A stretch of 64,000 bases of DNA from Cognataquiflexum nitidum (GCF_022538055.1 NZ_JAKZAM010000011.1:87901-151900); one strand, 5' to 3'; shown: positions 1-9,717, numbered from the stretch's first letter. A program made the numbers and translations. The notes: generated from the letters alone by a model not told the origin.

Positions 1-1
1 G

Positions 2-610
2 CTTATAGATTCAATTAATGACAGTCAGGAATTTGGTGCTGCCCAACCTTTGATTTATTATAATGGGATAAAACGAAATATTATATGGAATGCAGGAGGC
101 ACATTAATAAATTCATTAGGGATTTCACTTACACGAAAAGAAGGCAAAACAAATAAGGGAAATTTAAAAGGAGAGGAAACTGATTGGATTACAGGATGTG
201 CTTTTTTGATAAAATCCGATGTTCTTAAAAAAACCGGACTACTAAAAGAATTTTTTTTCTTTGGGTCTTTTGAGGATGTGGACCTTTCAGTTAGAATTAA
301 GGAACAAGGTTATAAATTATGGTTTGAACCATCCTCGGTGATTTACCATTCTGTTGGGAATTCTTCCAAATCCAAAGAAAAAGGAAAAGAAGGTTATCTC
401 AATCCCCAAGTTCATTATCTGGTACAACGAAACCAAATTATCTTTATAAAACAACACACAAATTTATTTTTTATACCTTTGGCACTTGCTTTTCAATTTG
501 TAAAAATAATTGGCTTTTCAGCTTATTTCTTAATTAGAAGAAGGCCTTTAAAATTGGAATTGGCTTGGAAGGGATTTCTAGATGGTTTATTTAAACAATA
601 TCATGATTAA
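2..610 (+). CDS. Glycosyltransferase family 2, C-terminal part (5' end outside window)
   Basis: The frame is open from the window edge, so the N-terminal nucleotide-binding half lies upstream. About 202 residues are visible. The segment FEDVDLSVR is the ED-D-L type motif of GT2 enzymes, where it contributes the catalytic base. It follows a WITGCAFLI stretch typical of the strand before it. A hydrophobic C-terminal segment (FFIPLALAFQFVKIIG) suggests membrane association. Family knowledge: these enzymes transfer a nucleotide-activated sugar to a lipid-linked glycan at the cytoplasmic face. It overlaps the next gene by 8 nt, so the two are probably co-translated. The sugar and acceptor cannot be read from the sequence. 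Confidence 0.85.
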   Translation, partial: LIDSINDSQEFGAAQPLIYYNGIKRNIIWNAGGTLINSLGISLTRKEGKTNKGNLKGEETDWITGCAFLIKSDVLKKTGLLKEFFFFGSFEDVDLSVRIKEQGYKLWFEPSSVIYHSVGNSSKSKEKGKEGYLNPQVHYLVQRNQIIFIKQHTNLFFIPLALAFQFVKIIGFSAYFLIRRRPLKLELAWKGFLDGLFKQYHD

Positions 611-1391
611 CTTTGCAGAGATTGAAAATAGGGTAATGGAATTCAGAAATTCACTCCCATTTCCCCATATGGTTATAGATGGGTTTGTTGAAAAAAAACT
701 TGCTGATAGCCTAACAGATGAATTTCCTAATATAGGAGACAGTAGTCTCTACAATTATTCTAATCCTTTGGAAAAAAAATCTGCTTTGAATGATTGGAAT
801 AAGTTTCCTCCAAATACATATAAATTATTTGAATTTCTTTGTTCAGATTTTTTTGTTTCCTATTTAAGTAAAACTTTAGGTATAAAGCTTTATCCTGATT
901 TTGGACTACATGGTGGCGGATGGCATATGCATCCCGATGGAGGAAAATTAAACCCTCATCTTGATTATAATATCCACCCAAAACTTGGGCTTCAAAGACG
1001 TATAAATTTAATAATTTATTTATCAAAAGATTGGTTACCGGAATTTGGAGGTCATTTTGGACTTTGGAGTAATAATCCCCTCACTAATAAGCCTGAAAAA
1101 TTAGAAAAAGAGGTAGAAATTAAATTCAATAGGGCTGTTTTATTTGACACCACATACAAATCATGGCATGGCCTCAGTAGACAAGTGAACACTGGTGGTA
1201 AAAACATAAGAAAATCCTTGGCGGTTTATTATTTATGCGATCCACCTGAAGGTGCTGAAATTAGGGAAAGGGCACTGTATGCAGCTACAGAGGATCAAAA
1301 AGACAATCCTGAGATTGAGGATTTGATACAAAAGAGGGCGCATAGCTTGTTTTACAAAGACCACTACATTTCAAAAAGCAACGAGAAATGA
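603..1391 (+). CDS. 2OG-Fe(II) oxygenase, prolyl 4-hydroxylase-like
   Basis: A 262-residue protein carrying the iron-binding facial triad of 2-oxoglutarate oxygenases: an HxD pair (H119, D121, in PHLDYN), a distal His (H189, in SWHGL) and an Arg about 14 residues later (R203, in IRKSLAVYY) that would bind 2-oxoglutarate. The start at 603 is preferred over a further ATG at 582 because it gives the same 8-nt ATGNNTAA overlap with the upstream gene seen elsewhere in the cluster. Position in a polysaccharide locus suggests hydroxylation of a sugar, lipid or protein involved in surface decoration, but this is inference. About 345 nt without a gene follow. Confidence 0.75.
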   Translation: MINFAEIENRVMEFRNSLPFPHMVIDGFVEKKLADSLTDEFPNIGDSSLYNYSNPLEKKSALNDWNKFPPNTYKLFEFLCSDFFVSYLSKTLGIKLYPDFGLHGGGWHMHPDGGKLNPHLDYNIHPKLGLQRRINLIIYLSKDWLPEFGGHFGLWSNNPLTNKPEKLEKEVEIKFNRAVLFDTTYKSWHGLSRQVNTGGKNIRKSLAVYYLCDPPEGAEIRERALYAATEDQKDNPEIEDLIQKRAHSLFYKDHYISKSNEK

Positions 1392-1687
1392 TCCAAATTC
1401 ACTGTTGAGAAGGTAGAAAATTCAAAGATGGTGTTTGTTAGTTAAATTGGAAAGAAGTAATTTGGATAGCAATAAAGGTGTCTGTATTTAGCAATGGGAT
1501 TAATCTGTAAAATATGAAACCCATTGTGATCTTTAAGTTTGATAATTGATCCTCACTATCAATTTTGTGGATTTCTAGATGTTTTAATTTCCTAATTTTA
1601 ATTTAGCCGGATGAATTAATGTTGACATAAGGGAATTACAAAAAGTAATTTTTTCAATTTATTATAAAAAGAAAATTCCCCAAGAAA
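1392..1687. other. Intergenic stretch, no gene seen
   Basis: AT-rich gap between the oxygenase gene and the membrane-protein gene. No frame has coding character on either strand. A weak AT stem (AATTAC/GTAATT, 1634-1650) followed by a T run is the only terminator-like structure. It suggests that transcription of the first two genes ends here and restarts at about 1690-1715. Confidence 0.5.
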
Positions 1688-1715
1688 TTGACTTTTAAAA
1701 AGTATTGTTATTTTG
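1688..1715 (+). promoter_or_regulatory. Possible Bacteroidota-type promoter for the glycan operon
   Basis: TTGAC at 1688-1692 is followed after a gap of 18 nt from its TTG by TATTTTG at 1709-1715. This is close to the TTG / TAnnTTTG consensus but one base short in the -7 box. It lies 22 nt before the TTG start codon of the next gene. Confidence 0.3.
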
Positions 1716-1737
1716 ACCTTAATTAGATTGTAATTCA

Positions 1738-3129
1738 TTGATCGCTCAGATACTCTTTGTTTTAGCCCTGCTTGGTTATGCACCTCTCCTCTACTATACC
1801 TTGAAGGCAATAATCTTCAAAGTGAAATGGGAATATATGGTATTTTTTTTGGCCGCATACCTACCCTTCCATACTACCTTTTTAAGTATTGTACTTCAGT
1901 CAACCGAATCGACTTTTCCTGTAAAATTTTTCCAATTGGCCAAAGACCTGATAGTCCTTCTCTCGGTTTTGGTTTTCGTGTTGTCCCAGAGGAGAATTTT
2001 TGAATATCCATTCCGCTTGCATATTGTGGATTGGCTGGTTTTGTACTTCACCGGATTGGCATTCTTATTTCTGTTTTTACCATTGGGAGATACCACATTT
2101 GTCAACAAAGCCCTTTATTTTAAAAACCTCCTCATACCTGCCTTGGTCTATTTTGTGGGGAGGAACACAAATTTTGATGATTTGGAAGTAAGAAGGCTTT
2201 TTCAGGTAATTTTTGTGGTTGCGATTTCTGCCTTTGCAGTCAACCTTATGGAAAGCCTGATTGACAGGCACCTACAAAACTTTACTGGATATCCCCTTTT
2301 TAATCAATTGGTAAATAATATGGAGCCTTCAGGCAATTTTGGATTGACTTGGACTTTTGAAACTCAAGCCGTAACCAAACGTCTAGCTTCCTTTTTTGCA
2401 GATCCCCTCGAACTCGCAAGTTCCGTTCTATTGGGTTTTGCAACCGGTTTGATCTGGTTTTTGACAACAAAAAGAGAAGCTTCCTTTCCTTACATTTTGG
2501 TCATGCTTTGTTCCATGGGGAGTTTGTTTTTTGCAAGTTCCAGGGCAGCTTTTGGGGCTTTCTTTATCATGATTTTTTTTATTGCGGTGATTTTTAAGCT
2601 CCATAAGTTGATACTTTTCGGTTTTGGTTTGGCAATGACTTTTGTGATTTTCGTGGTTTTCTTTGCTTCTGAGGATTTCTTTTATTTTGTAGTAGATACA
2701 CTTACATTCCAAAATGCTTCTAGTGTCGGCCATGTGGTGGAATGGTTGGTTGCACTTGAATCCATGATAGAGAGCCCTTTTGGTATTGGCCTTGCCATGA
2801 GTGGCAACTCTGGAAGCGTCACAGACGAAGCAAGAGTCGGTGGTGAAAACCAGTTTCTGATTTATGGTGTCCAATTGGGGTTTTTGGGAATGATATTCTA
2901 CATCATGTTGCTAGGATTTTCCATAAGTCGGTCCGTCAGGGTTTTTAGACTTACCGATAATGTAATGTCAGCAAGGATAGCCTTTTCAGGAGCTGCTGTG
3001 AAAACAGGGCTTTTATTACCTTTATTTACTGCAAATGCAGAAATGTATTTATATGTAAGTTGGATTTCTTGGTGGATGGTGGGATACACCATGAATGAAT
3101 ATTCTAAAATCCGACACAATCATGTCTAA
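1738..3129 (+). CDS. O-antigen polymerase/ligase-like polytopic membrane protein
   Basis: A 463-residue, very hydrophobic protein with about ten predicted membrane segments and a larger loop around residues 180-215, the general architecture of Wzy polymerases and WaaL-type ligases. These join lipid-linked glycan repeat units or attach them to lipid A core at the periplasmic face. No sequence motif separates the two roles. The start is probably the TTG at 1738: an in-frame stop sits at 1720-1722 and the next ATG is about 33 codons in. The gene overlaps the next glycosyltransferase by 8 nt (ATGTCTAA). Confidence 0.7.
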   Translation: MIAQILFVLALLGYAPLLYYTLKAIIFKVKWEYMVFFLAAYLPFHTTFLSIVLQSTESTFPVKFFQLAKDLIVLLSVLVFVLSQRRIFEYPFRLHIVDWLVLYFTGLAFLFLFLPLGDTTFVNKALYFKNLLIPALVYFVGRNTNFDDLEVRRLFQVIFVVAISAFAVNLMESLIDRHLQNFTGYPLFNQLVNNMEPSGNFGLTWTFETQAVTKRLASFFADPLELASSVLLGFATGLIWFLTTKREASFPYILVMLCSMGSLFFASSRAAFGAFFIMIFFIAVIFKLHKLILFGFGLAMTFVIFVVFFASEDFFYFVVDTLTFQNASSVGHVVEWLVALESMIESPFGIGLAMSGNSGSVTDEARVGGENQFLIYGVQLGFLGMIFYIMLLGFSISRSVRVFRLTDNVMSARIAFSGAAVKTGLLLPLFTANAEMYLYVSWISWWMVGYTMNEYSKIRHNHV

Positions 3130-4252
3130 GCCCAAGGTTTTGATCGATGTATATTACCTCTATGTGGCGCAGACTGGCATCAGAACCTACATGGTGACGC
3201 TTTGCGAGGAGATTTTCAAAAACCCCAAAAGTGACTTTGAATACGTAATCAGCCCGGATTTTCAGAAAGTGAAGCAAAATCATTGCTTTCGGGGAAAAAC
3301 CGCCAAATGGAAAAACATCCTGTTTCAACTTCTTTATTTCCTCAGAAAGCAATTTACTCTTCCTTTTCTCTCCTATTATCACAAGGCTGATCTGGTATTT
3401 AGCCCTGACATATTAAGTCCAATCTGGTCTAGGGGAAAAAAAGTCTCCGTGCTCCATGACACTTTCTTTTGGGACAATCCTGACCATTACCAGAGACTTT
3501 GGTTGAAATACTACCTTTATTTTTTGGAAAAAGGATTAAGGAAAAATGGGGAAATCATTACGATAACCCAATTTTCCAAAACGAGATTACAGGAATTGCC
3601 TGCTTTTAAATCTATTCCCATCCGAGTAGTGTATCCTGCCTCAGGGCTATCGGGGGGGACAGTCGCTTCTAAAGAAAATTCGGTCATTTCTTCTAGGTAT
3701 TTGCTTCATGTGGGAGTGTTGGAGAAAAGGAAAAACCTCGGTATGCTGATCACCGCATTTGATAAACTCGTAAGGATGAAGGGCTATGAAGACCTCCGTT
3801 TGATTTTGGTAGGACAAAGAGGCCCACGAGAAACTTTGGATGATTATGATTATTTGACCGCATTGGTGGCTTCTTTGGGATTGACAGATAGAGTCGATTT
3901 TACCGGATACGTGGCGCAGGAAAAGCTGGCAAACTACTTCCAAAATGCCTTGGGGTATGTTTTCCCATCGGCTAACGAAGGTTTTGGACTGCCTGTTTTG
4001 GAGGCTTTTTCTTTTGGCTTGCCCGTTATCATTTCCAAGCAGGGGGCATTGATGGAAGTTGCGGGAGGTGCTGCTTTGGTTTTGGAGAAAAATGATTCGG
4101 AAGCACTTTTTCAGTCCATGAAGCTTTTGGTGGATGATATTGAGCTCAGAAAGGAATTGGGCGAAAAAGGGAGAATCAGGTTGAAGGAATTTTCCACGGA
4201 GAAGTTTTTCCTATCTTTGGAGCAAGCATTTAAAGAAATTCTGAATGGGTAA
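3122..4252 (+). CDS. Glycosyltransferase family 4 (GT-B fold)
   Basis: A 376-residue GT-B enzyme. The N-terminal half carries the acceptor domain ([19 protein letters not shown]). The C-terminal half begins near [13 protein letters not shown] and holds the EX7E nucleotide-sugar motif ([12 protein letters not shown]). Residues SGLSGG and [11 protein letters not shown] mark the GT4 donor domain. It likely adds a hexose or deoxyhexose during assembly of the surface glycan on the cytoplasmic membrane. The ATG at 3122 overlaps the previous stop by 8 nt. The gene ends in an 8-nt overlap (ATGGGTAA) with the acyltransferase. Donor specificity is not readable. Confidence 0.88.
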   Translation: MSKPKVLIDVYYLYVAQTGIRTYMVTLCEEIFKNPKSDFEYVISPDFQKVKQNHCFRGKTAKWKNILFQLLYFLRKQFTLPFLSYYHKADLVFSPDILSPIWSRGKKVSVLHDTFFWDNPDHYQRLWLKYYLYFLEKGLRKNGEIITITQFSKTRLQELPAFKSIPIRVVYPASGLSGGTVASKENSVISSRYLLHVGVLEKRKNLGMLITAFDKLVRMKGYEDLRLILVGQRGPRETLDDYDYLTALVASLGLTDRVDFTGYVAQEKLANYFQNALGYVFPSANEGFGLPVLEAFSFGLPVIISKQGALMEVAGGAALVLEKNDSEALFQSMKLLVDDIELRKELGEKGRIRLKEFSTEKFFLSLEQAFKEILNG

Positions 4253-4949
4253 TTTCCTCGGCAAAACCATCTCCAAACTCGCAGGCATTGACCTCAGCGA
4301 CCGCTTTGGAGCGGAATGGGACTCGTTTTCCACTTTGGGGGTGATGGTTAGAATGGGGATTTGGATGGTCAGGGGGATGTTGGTAAGGTGGAGGTTTGGA
4401 GCAGCTAAAGGGCTGTTTTTGATCGGAAAAGACGTCACCATCAGACAAGCGTCTTATATCATTGCGGGCAAAAATTTCATCGCCCAAGACCATTGCGAGA
4501 TCAATGGCCTTTCCCAAAAAGGTTTGGTTTTTGGAGACAAGGTCACCATTGGGAGTTACGCCATCATCAGACCGACCAACCTCTATGGAGGAGAAGCCGG
4601 AGTCGGCCTGAAAGTCGGAAACAACAGCAGCATCGGGCCTTATGCCTATATCGGCTGCTCGGGATACATCGAGATTGGAGACAATGTCATGATGTCTCCA
4701 CGGGTCAGCATCTATTCGGAAAACCATAATTTTTCTGAAACAACAATGCCCATGATCGAGCAGGGAGTGACCCGCTCTTTCGTCAAAATTGAAGATGATT
4801 GTTGGTTAGCTGCCAACTCAGTAATCCTAGCGGGAGTGACAGTGGGAAAAGGTTCAGTTGTCGCAGCCGGAAGCATCGTCACCAAGGATGTGCCTCCCTA
4901 CAGCATCGTGGCCGGAAATCCCGCCAAGATCATCAAAAGCAGAAAGTAA
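4245..4949 (+). CDS. Left-handed beta-helix acyltransferase (WcaF/LbetaH family)
   Basis: A 234-residue protein dominated by hexapeptide repeats from about residue 60 to 225 ([27 protein letters not shown]). The terminal [24 protein letters not shown] stretch, seen here in parts, is the hallmark of sugar O-acetyltransferases. A His in the YSENHNF segment is the likely catalytic base. A hydrophobic helix near residues 30-48 may anchor it. It probably O-acetylates a residue of the exopolysaccharide. It is translationally linked to its upstream neighbour (8-nt overlap), and the methyltransferase start codon follows directly after its stop. Confidence 0.87.
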   Translation: MGNFLGKTISKLAGIDLSDRFGAEWDSFSTLGVMVRMGIWMVRGMLVRWRFGAAKGLFLIGKDVTIRQASYIIAGKNFIAQDHCEINGLSQKGLVFGDKVTIGSYAIIRPTNLYGGEAGVGLKVGNNSSIGPYAYIGCSGYIEIGDNVMMSPRVSIYSENHNFSETTMPMIEQGVTRSFVKIEDDCWLAANSVILAGVTVGKGSVVAAGSIVTKDVPPYSIVAGNPAKIIKSRK

Positions 4950-5708
4950 ATGAAGACCAACACCGTAGAAACCTGGAAAAAATTCGGAAAGGAGGACCCT
5001 TACTATGGGGTACTTTCTGATCCAAAATACAAGTCTGACAAAATCACAGATAATGGTTTGTCTGAATTTTTTGCTACCGGGGAGACCTATGTCTCTGAGA
5101 CATTGCATAGAATCAAACGGCTTTATGACTCTGATTTGTCCAAAGCGGCTATCCTTGATTTCGGTTGTGGAGTAGGGCGTTTGGCGATACCTTTTTCTTT
5201 TGTTACAAAAAACAGGACCGTAGGCATTGACGTTTCTCCGGAGATTCTTGAAAAGGCAAAAGCCCACGCCATCGAAATGAGAGCGGAAAATGTGGAATTC
5301 CTACTTTCTGAAGGCAAGACTTTACCTAATACGGGCAAGTTTGATTTTATCAATTCCTATATCGTCTTACAACACATCGAGACCGAGATCGGGATGGCGA
5401 TCTTCCAACAACTGTTGGACAGGCTTGAAATCGGGGGTATCATGCAGATTCAGGCAACCTATGGTAATAATTGGCCGAAAATCAAGTATTATCATTATTA
5501 CCTGAGGGCGCATTATGCCCTGTACAACTTTGTCTATTCCAGTCTTAAAAACAGGAAACTGGAAGCCGAGCCCATGATGCAGATGAACCCCTATGACCCT
5601 CAGGTATTGTTCCGACTTTTTTCAAAATATTCCAATTCCATCCATGTGGAATTGACTGACCACACCGGGTTTTTGGGAGCTTCCTACATGTTCAAAAGGG
5701 AATTTTGA
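4950..5708 (+). CDS. Class I SAM-dependent methyltransferase
   Basis: A 252-residue protein with the SAM-binding glycine motif ILDFGCGVGRL at about residues 68-78, followed by an acidic residue at the end of beta2 (GIDVS) and the FDFINSYIVLQHI motif. Family knowledge: such enzymes in glycan loci methylate sugars or the chain end. A chain-terminating role is possible but not shown. The start codon abuts the previous stop (TAA then ATG). Its own stop TGA shares one base with the next ATG. It has no membrane segment and should be cytoplasmic. Confidence 0.85.
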   Translation: MKTNTVETWKKFGKEDPYYGVLSDPKYKSDKITDNGLSEFFATGETYVSETLHRIKRLYDSDLSKAAILDFGCGVGRLAIPFSFVTKNRTVGIDVSPEILEKAKAHAIEMRAENVEFLLSEGKTLPNTGKFDFINSYIVLQHIETEIGMAIFQQLLDRLEIGGIMQIQATYGNNWPKIKYYHYYLRAHYALYNFVYSSLKNRKLEAEPMMQMNPYDPQVLFRLFSKYSNSIHVELTDHTGFLGASYMFKREF

Positions 5709-6871
5709 TGGCAGAAAACCATTCTCCCACCGAAAAAAATATTCTTATGCTCCATGGTTCATCGGACCTATACGGCGCAAGCAAGATTTTTCTGGAATCT
5801 GTCCGTGCACTGAAGCATGCAGGATTTGGAGTTCTGGTTGTCCTTTCAGAAGATGGTCCATTGGTTGAGGAATTAAAAAAATTGAATGCAGAGGTCCATA
5901 TCCACAAACTGGGAATTTTGCGTAGAAAATATTTTAACCCTTCCGGATTGTTAAACCGGTTCAAAACAATCCTGAGGGCCAAGGCTTTCTTGGAGAAATT
6001 GATGTCTGAAGAACGCATCACGCACATTTATTCCAATACCTCTGCCGTTTTGGTTGGTGCTTTTTTGGCTCGCAAAAAAGGGGTTAAACACATTTGGCAC
6101 CTCCATGAGATTTTGCTTTCTCCGGGATGGTTTGTCTGGATGATGGGAAAAATCATCAACATGAATTCGGATAAAGTGGTCCTGGTTTCTCTGGCTGTTT
6201 GGGACAATTGGAAGGGAAAAGTCGAAGAATCCAAGCTCGTCTTGGTGCACAACGGTATTGATTACAAACCATATGTGGAATGTAAAACCGGTATCAAGAC
6301 CGAGATTCCGGGAAGCGGAGAAAAGGTTTTGATCGGAATGATCGGAAGGATCAATCACTGGAAAGGGCAGGGCTATTTTTTGGACATTGCCCAAAGTTTG
6401 GTTCAAATTCATGAAAACGTCCATTTTGTAATTGTGGGTGACGCCTACCCAGGGACAGAACATTTGATAACCGAAATGGAAGAAAAAATCAAAAACTCAG
6501 GTTTGCAGACCCATGTCAGCTATCTGGGTTTCCGCAGAGATATCCCAGAAATCCTTCAGGCATTGGATATTTTTGTATTGCCCTCCATTCTACCAGATCC
6601 GTTTCCCACAGTAATCTTGGAGGCGATGGCTTCAGGGAAGCCTGTTGTGGCTACAGCCCACGGAGGGGCAAAGGAAATGATTTTGGAAGGAGAAACTGGA
6701 TTCTTGATCTCTTGGGACAATGCCGGTTCAGCCGCAACATCTATTTCTGCTTTGGTCAAGAATGAGGTATTAAGAAAAGGCATGGGTGAAAAAGGAAGAT
6801 CAAGGGTATTGGAGAAATTTTCCCCTGAGGCTTTTCAGAGAAATTTTATCAGACTTTTTGAAAATGGCTAA
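5708..6871 (+). CDS. Glycosyltransferase family 4
   Basis: A 387-residue GT-B protein. The N-terminal Rossmann domain starts with the glycine-rich loop GSSDLYGASKIF. The donor domain starts at about residue 205 (VLIGMIGRINHWKGQG, a typical GR--KG motif). The EX7E region is degenerate (PDPFPTVILEAMASGKPVV), with the final Glu retained. ATG 5708 overlaps the previous TGA by one base. The end overlaps the next gene by 8 nt (ATGGCTAA). It likely extends a surface glycan; the linkage is unknown. Confidence 0.87.
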   Translation: MAENHSPTEKNILMLHGSSDLYGASKIFLESVRALKHAGFGVLVVLSEDGPLVEELKKLNAEVHIHKLGILRRKYFNPSGLLNRFKTILRAKAFLEKLMSEERITHIYSNTSAVLVGAFLARKKGVKHIWHLHEILLSPGWFVWMMGKIINMNSDKVVLVSLAVWDNWKGKVEESKLVLVHNGIDYKPYVECKTGIKTEIPGSGEKVLIGMIGRINHWKGQGYFLDIAQSLVQIHENVHFVIVGDAYPGTEHLITEMEEKIKNSGLQTHVSYLGFRRDIPEILQALDIFVLPSILPDPFPTVILEAMASGKPVVATAHGGAKEMILEGETGFLISWDNAGSAATSISALVKNEVLRKGMGEKGRSRVLEKFSPEAFQRNFIRLFENG

Positions 6872-8015
6872 AGAAAACAAAACGCTGAAGGTATGTATTT
6901 TGGGAGCCAAGGGATATCCCTATGTCTATGGAGGCTATGATACCATGGTCAAGGAATTGGGGGAGCGGCTGCAAAAAAGAGGTGTCGATGTCAGGGTGTA
7001 TTGTCACCGTTCCCTCTTCAAAGAGAAGCCTGCCGTAGTAAATGGGATCAGGCTGATCTATATGCCTGCAGTAGAAACCAAAAGCCTGACGCAGTTGACA
7101 CATTCCTTTTTTTCGATGATCCACGCCTGCTTTTCGGATGTGGATGTGATTTTTGTGGTCAACAGTGCCAATGGCCCATTTGGATTTATTTCCAGAATCT
7201 TCCGAAAACCGACTGCCATCAATGTCGATGGACTTGAATGGCTTCGCCCAAAATGGAAAGGTTTTGGATCGAAATATTTCTTTTGGGCATCCAGGATGGC
7301 TACGAGGTTTTATGATCAAATCATCAATGATTCAGACGAAATGAGAAGAATCTACCTGGAGCTTTTCAATACAGAATCCAAAGTCATTGCCTATGGTGCC
7401 AATCCTTCATTTAATTCTGATCCGGCCAAACTCCAAAAATGGAACCTGATAAAGGAAGGCTATTACCTGATAGTGGGGAGGCTGGTTCCTGACAACAATG
7501 CCGACCTGATTATTGGAGGATTTATCCAATCTGACTGCAATAGGAAATTGGTTATAGTCGGCGATGTTCCTTTTCAGGACGCCTATGCCGAGGGACTCAA
7601 ATCCATGCAGGATGAAAGGCTTTTGTTTACCGGATATGTCACTGACCCGGAAGAGTTAAAGGCACTTTACCACAATTGCTACGCCTATTTTCACGGGCAT
7701 GAGTATGGAGGCACTAACCCCGCAATGTTGAAGGCTTTGGGTTATGGCTGTGCAATATTGGCTTTGGACACCGCTTTCAATCAGGAGATGCTCCAAAACG
7801 GCAAGCACGGTTGGTATTTTTCCAAAAACCCTGAATCAGTTGCCACCCTGATTTCCAAAGCCGAAATAAGCCCTGATGACCTTGATTGTCTCCGGATTAC
7901 CGCGCGGGAAGGCCTGACCCAAAAGTACAATTGGGACCATGTTACTGATCAATATCTGGAAGTTTTTGAGGAATTGAAGAAAAGGAGCAAGAGCGGAAAG
8001 AAAAACCTTAAGTAG
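6864..8015 (+). CDS. Glycosyltransferase, rhamnosyltransferase-like (DUF1972 + GT4 domains)
   Basis: A 383-residue protein opening with GAKGYPYVYGGYDTMV near its N-terminus, the signature of DUF1972 glycosyltransferases (often GTKGIPxxYGGFE), several of which are annotated as rhamnosyltransferases. A GT4 donor domain follows from about residue 200 (YYLIVGRLVPDNNAD), with HGHEYGGTNPAMLKAL as the EX7E counterpart. The start at 6864 is chosen for the 8-nt overlap with the preceding gene. It is the last gene of this operon. It converges with the 2H phosphoesterase gene and overlaps it by 8 nt at the stops. No terminator hairpin is evident between them. Confidence 0.85.
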   Translation: MAKENKTLKVCILGAKGYPYVYGGYDTMVKELGERLQKRGVDVRVYCHRSLFKEKPAVVNGIRLIYMPAVETKSLTQLTHSFFSMIHACFSDVDVIFVVNSANGPFGFISRIFRKPTAINVDGLEWLRPKWKGFGSKYFFWASRMATRFYDQIINDSDEMRRIYLELFNTESKVIAYGANPSFNSDPAKLQKWNLIKEGYYLIVGRLVPDNNADLIIGGFIQSDCNRKLVIVGDVPFQDAYAEGLKSMQDERLLFTGYVTDPEELKALYHNCYAYFHGHEYGGTNPAMLKALGYGCAILALDTAFNQEMLQNGKHGWYFSKNPESVATLISKAEISPDDLDCLRITAREGLTQKYNWDHVTDQYLEVFEELKKRSKSGKKNLK

Positions 8016-8577
8016 TAGAACTGTCTGTACCGTTTAGATGAAACTTGCTCAATACCACCCATCTTCCTTCTAATCTTTTGAGCAGGGCAATGTCTTTGAC
8101 TTCCTGTTTGGCATCGAATTTTTGTTTTTTGATAAAATCCCAATAGGTATCAAATTGTGTTGCTTTCAGGTCCTTGAAAGCCAAAGTCATGTGGGGATGA
8201 TAGGCCCTATCGCTGAGTTCCTCTACTAGTTTGAGGTCTGTTTTGCAAAATTTGGAAAGCATGAGCTGAAGAGAAAACAGCGCCGGTTCTTCTTTTGTCT
8301 TGATAAAAATAACCCTTCTTCCAAAACGATCAAATCCGGAATATTTCAGGTCAAAAGCTTTGACCTTGTCAAAAAAGCTTTTTAGTAATCCATTTAACCT
8401 ATCTTCTTTGGCTTCATTCCAGTTGAATGGCATCTTTAGTGTGATATGTGCAGGGGATTTGAGGGCATACTTAAGGTTGAAATTTTCTTTCAGCTTCAGT
8501 TTCAATTCCGTTGCGTTTTGTTGGATTTCGCCTTCGGGTACGATTGCTATGAAATATTTACCTATAGATTTTGCCAT
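8008..8577 (-). CDS. 2H phosphoesterase (2'-5' RNA ligase/LigT-like)
   Basis: A 189-residue protein with the two HxT motifs that define the 2H superfamily, HITLKM (about residue 40) and HMTLAF (about residue 128). They place two histidines and two threonines in one active cleft. Known members hydrolyse 2',3'-cyclic phosphates or join RNA ends; the substrate here is open. It stands alone on the - strand. Its stop overlaps the convergent glycosyltransferase by 8 nt, so the two mRNAs have complementary 3' ends. Confidence 0.8.
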   Translation of the reverse strand: MAKSIGKYFIAIVPEGEIQQNATELKLKLKENFNLKYALKSPAHITLKMPFNWNEAKEDRLNGLLKSFFDKVKAFDLKYSGFDRFGRRVIFIKTKEEPALFSLQLMLSKFCKTDLKLVEELSDRAYHPHMTLAFKDLKATQFDTYWDFIKKQKFDAKQEVKDIALLKRLEGRWVVLSKFHLNGTDSSTT

Positions 8578-8706
8578 TTAACACAAATATAAATCATTTA
8601 GAAAAGGAGGATCAGATAAAATCGGGGAATAGGATAAATTGTATGGGGGAATTTTCCAAAGAATATTTTAAAATTGTAACTTGAACGGGTAAATAGCTGC
8701 AAAACT

Positions 8707-9618
8707 ATGGAGAATTTTGAAAAGGCAATGGTCGGAGTGGACCTTACGGAAATGGATGATATTCTGATTTCCAAAATGGGAATTTTGTCCGAGATCCTAG
8801 GAATCAAAAAGCTTTATTTTATCCATGTTTCCAAAAATCTAGCCCTACCGGATGAAATCAGAGAAAAATTCCCCGATTTGGTAGCGCCCGCCGATGAAGC
8901 CATAGAAGCGGAGATTATGACCATTATCAAACAAAACAAATACCCTGATAATGTAGAAATAGAAGTTTTTGCCGAAGAGGGAAATCCAATGACTACTTTC
9001 CTCAGATGGGCAAAACTCAAAGATGTGGATCTCATCATCATGGGAAGGAAAATTACGCTCAAGGGAAGTGGCTCACTAGCCAAGACTATGGCTCAAAAGG
9101 CTCCGTGCTCAGTTTTATTCCTGCCTGAAAGGATCGAAATGAAGGTTCCCAAAAGGATATTGCTTCCTATGGACTTTTCGGAGCATACCAATATGACGAT
9201 AAATTTCGCTCAAAAAGCTGCAGAGCAATTTGAAGCTGAAATTTTTGCACTCCATTTATATGAGGTTCCTACCGGATATTATAAAACAGGAAAATCATTT
9301 GAGGAATTTGCCAGGATCATGGAAGAAAATGCAAGAAAGGATTATGACAAATTTGTGAAAAAGCATCAGCACCCGGAATTCGATTGTCTTTTTATACTGT
9401 CAAACAAAGGCGAGCCGGGTCACCTGATCATCGAAAAGGCAAAAGAACAGGGGATGGATTTGATTTTGATGGGAAGTAGGGGAAGGTCTGCTTCTGCAGC
9501 GGTGTTGCTCGGAAGTGTAGCTGAGAAGCTCGTGGAGGTCAACAATGAGATCCCAATGCTGATATTTAAGAAAAAAGGAGAGACTATGGGCTTTTTCGAT
9601 GCCTTATTCAGAATCTGA
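8707..9618 (+). CDS. Universal stress protein, tandem UspA domains
   Basis: A 303-residue protein made of two Usp domains, about 1-140 and 150-290. The second ends in a GSRGRSASAAVLLGSVAE stretch that fits the ATP-binding GxxGx9GS pattern. The first has a looser version (GRKITLKGSGSLAKTMAQ). Double-domain Usp proteins are usually ATP-binding stress regulators in the cytoplasm. It appears monocistronic: it is preceded by a 129-nt gap and followed by a strong hairpin terminator shared with the convergent sugar transferase gene. Confidence 0.9.
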   Translation: MENFEKAMVGVDLTEMDDILISKMGILSEILGIKKLYFIHVSKNLALPDEIREKFPDLVAPADEAIEAEIMTIIKQNKYPDNVEIEVFAEEGNPMTTFLRWAKLKDVDLIIMGRKITLKGSGSLAKTMAQKAPCSVLFLPERIEMKVPKRILLPMDFSEHTNMTINFAQKAAEQFEAEIFALHLYEVPTGYYKTGKSFEEFARIMEENARKDYDKFVKKHQHPEFDCLFILSNKGEPGHLIIEKAKEQGMDLILMGSRGRSASAAVLLGSVAEKLVEVNNEIPMLIFKKKGETMGFFDALFRI

Positions 9619-9650
9619 TAGGGTAAGAGTATTTCACAAGCCTAAAAACA

Positions 9651-9681
9651 AAAACCCAAGCTCTAGCAACTTGGGTTTTTT
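9651..9681. terminator. Bidirectional rho-independent terminator
   Basis: The arms AAAACCCAAG (9651-9660) and CTTGGGTTTT (9670-9679) form a 10-bp stem with T and A runs on both sides. It sits between two convergent genes, so it can end transcription from either direction. Confidence 0.85.
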
Positions 9682-9717
9682 GTTTTAAGATAATGAAAGT
9701 CAATTTTTAAAAGCGAT

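Noticed and set aside
1616..1810. 64-residue - strand frame before the Wzy-like gene
   Set aside because: It runs through the promoter gap and the start of the + strand gene; low-complexity, no family.
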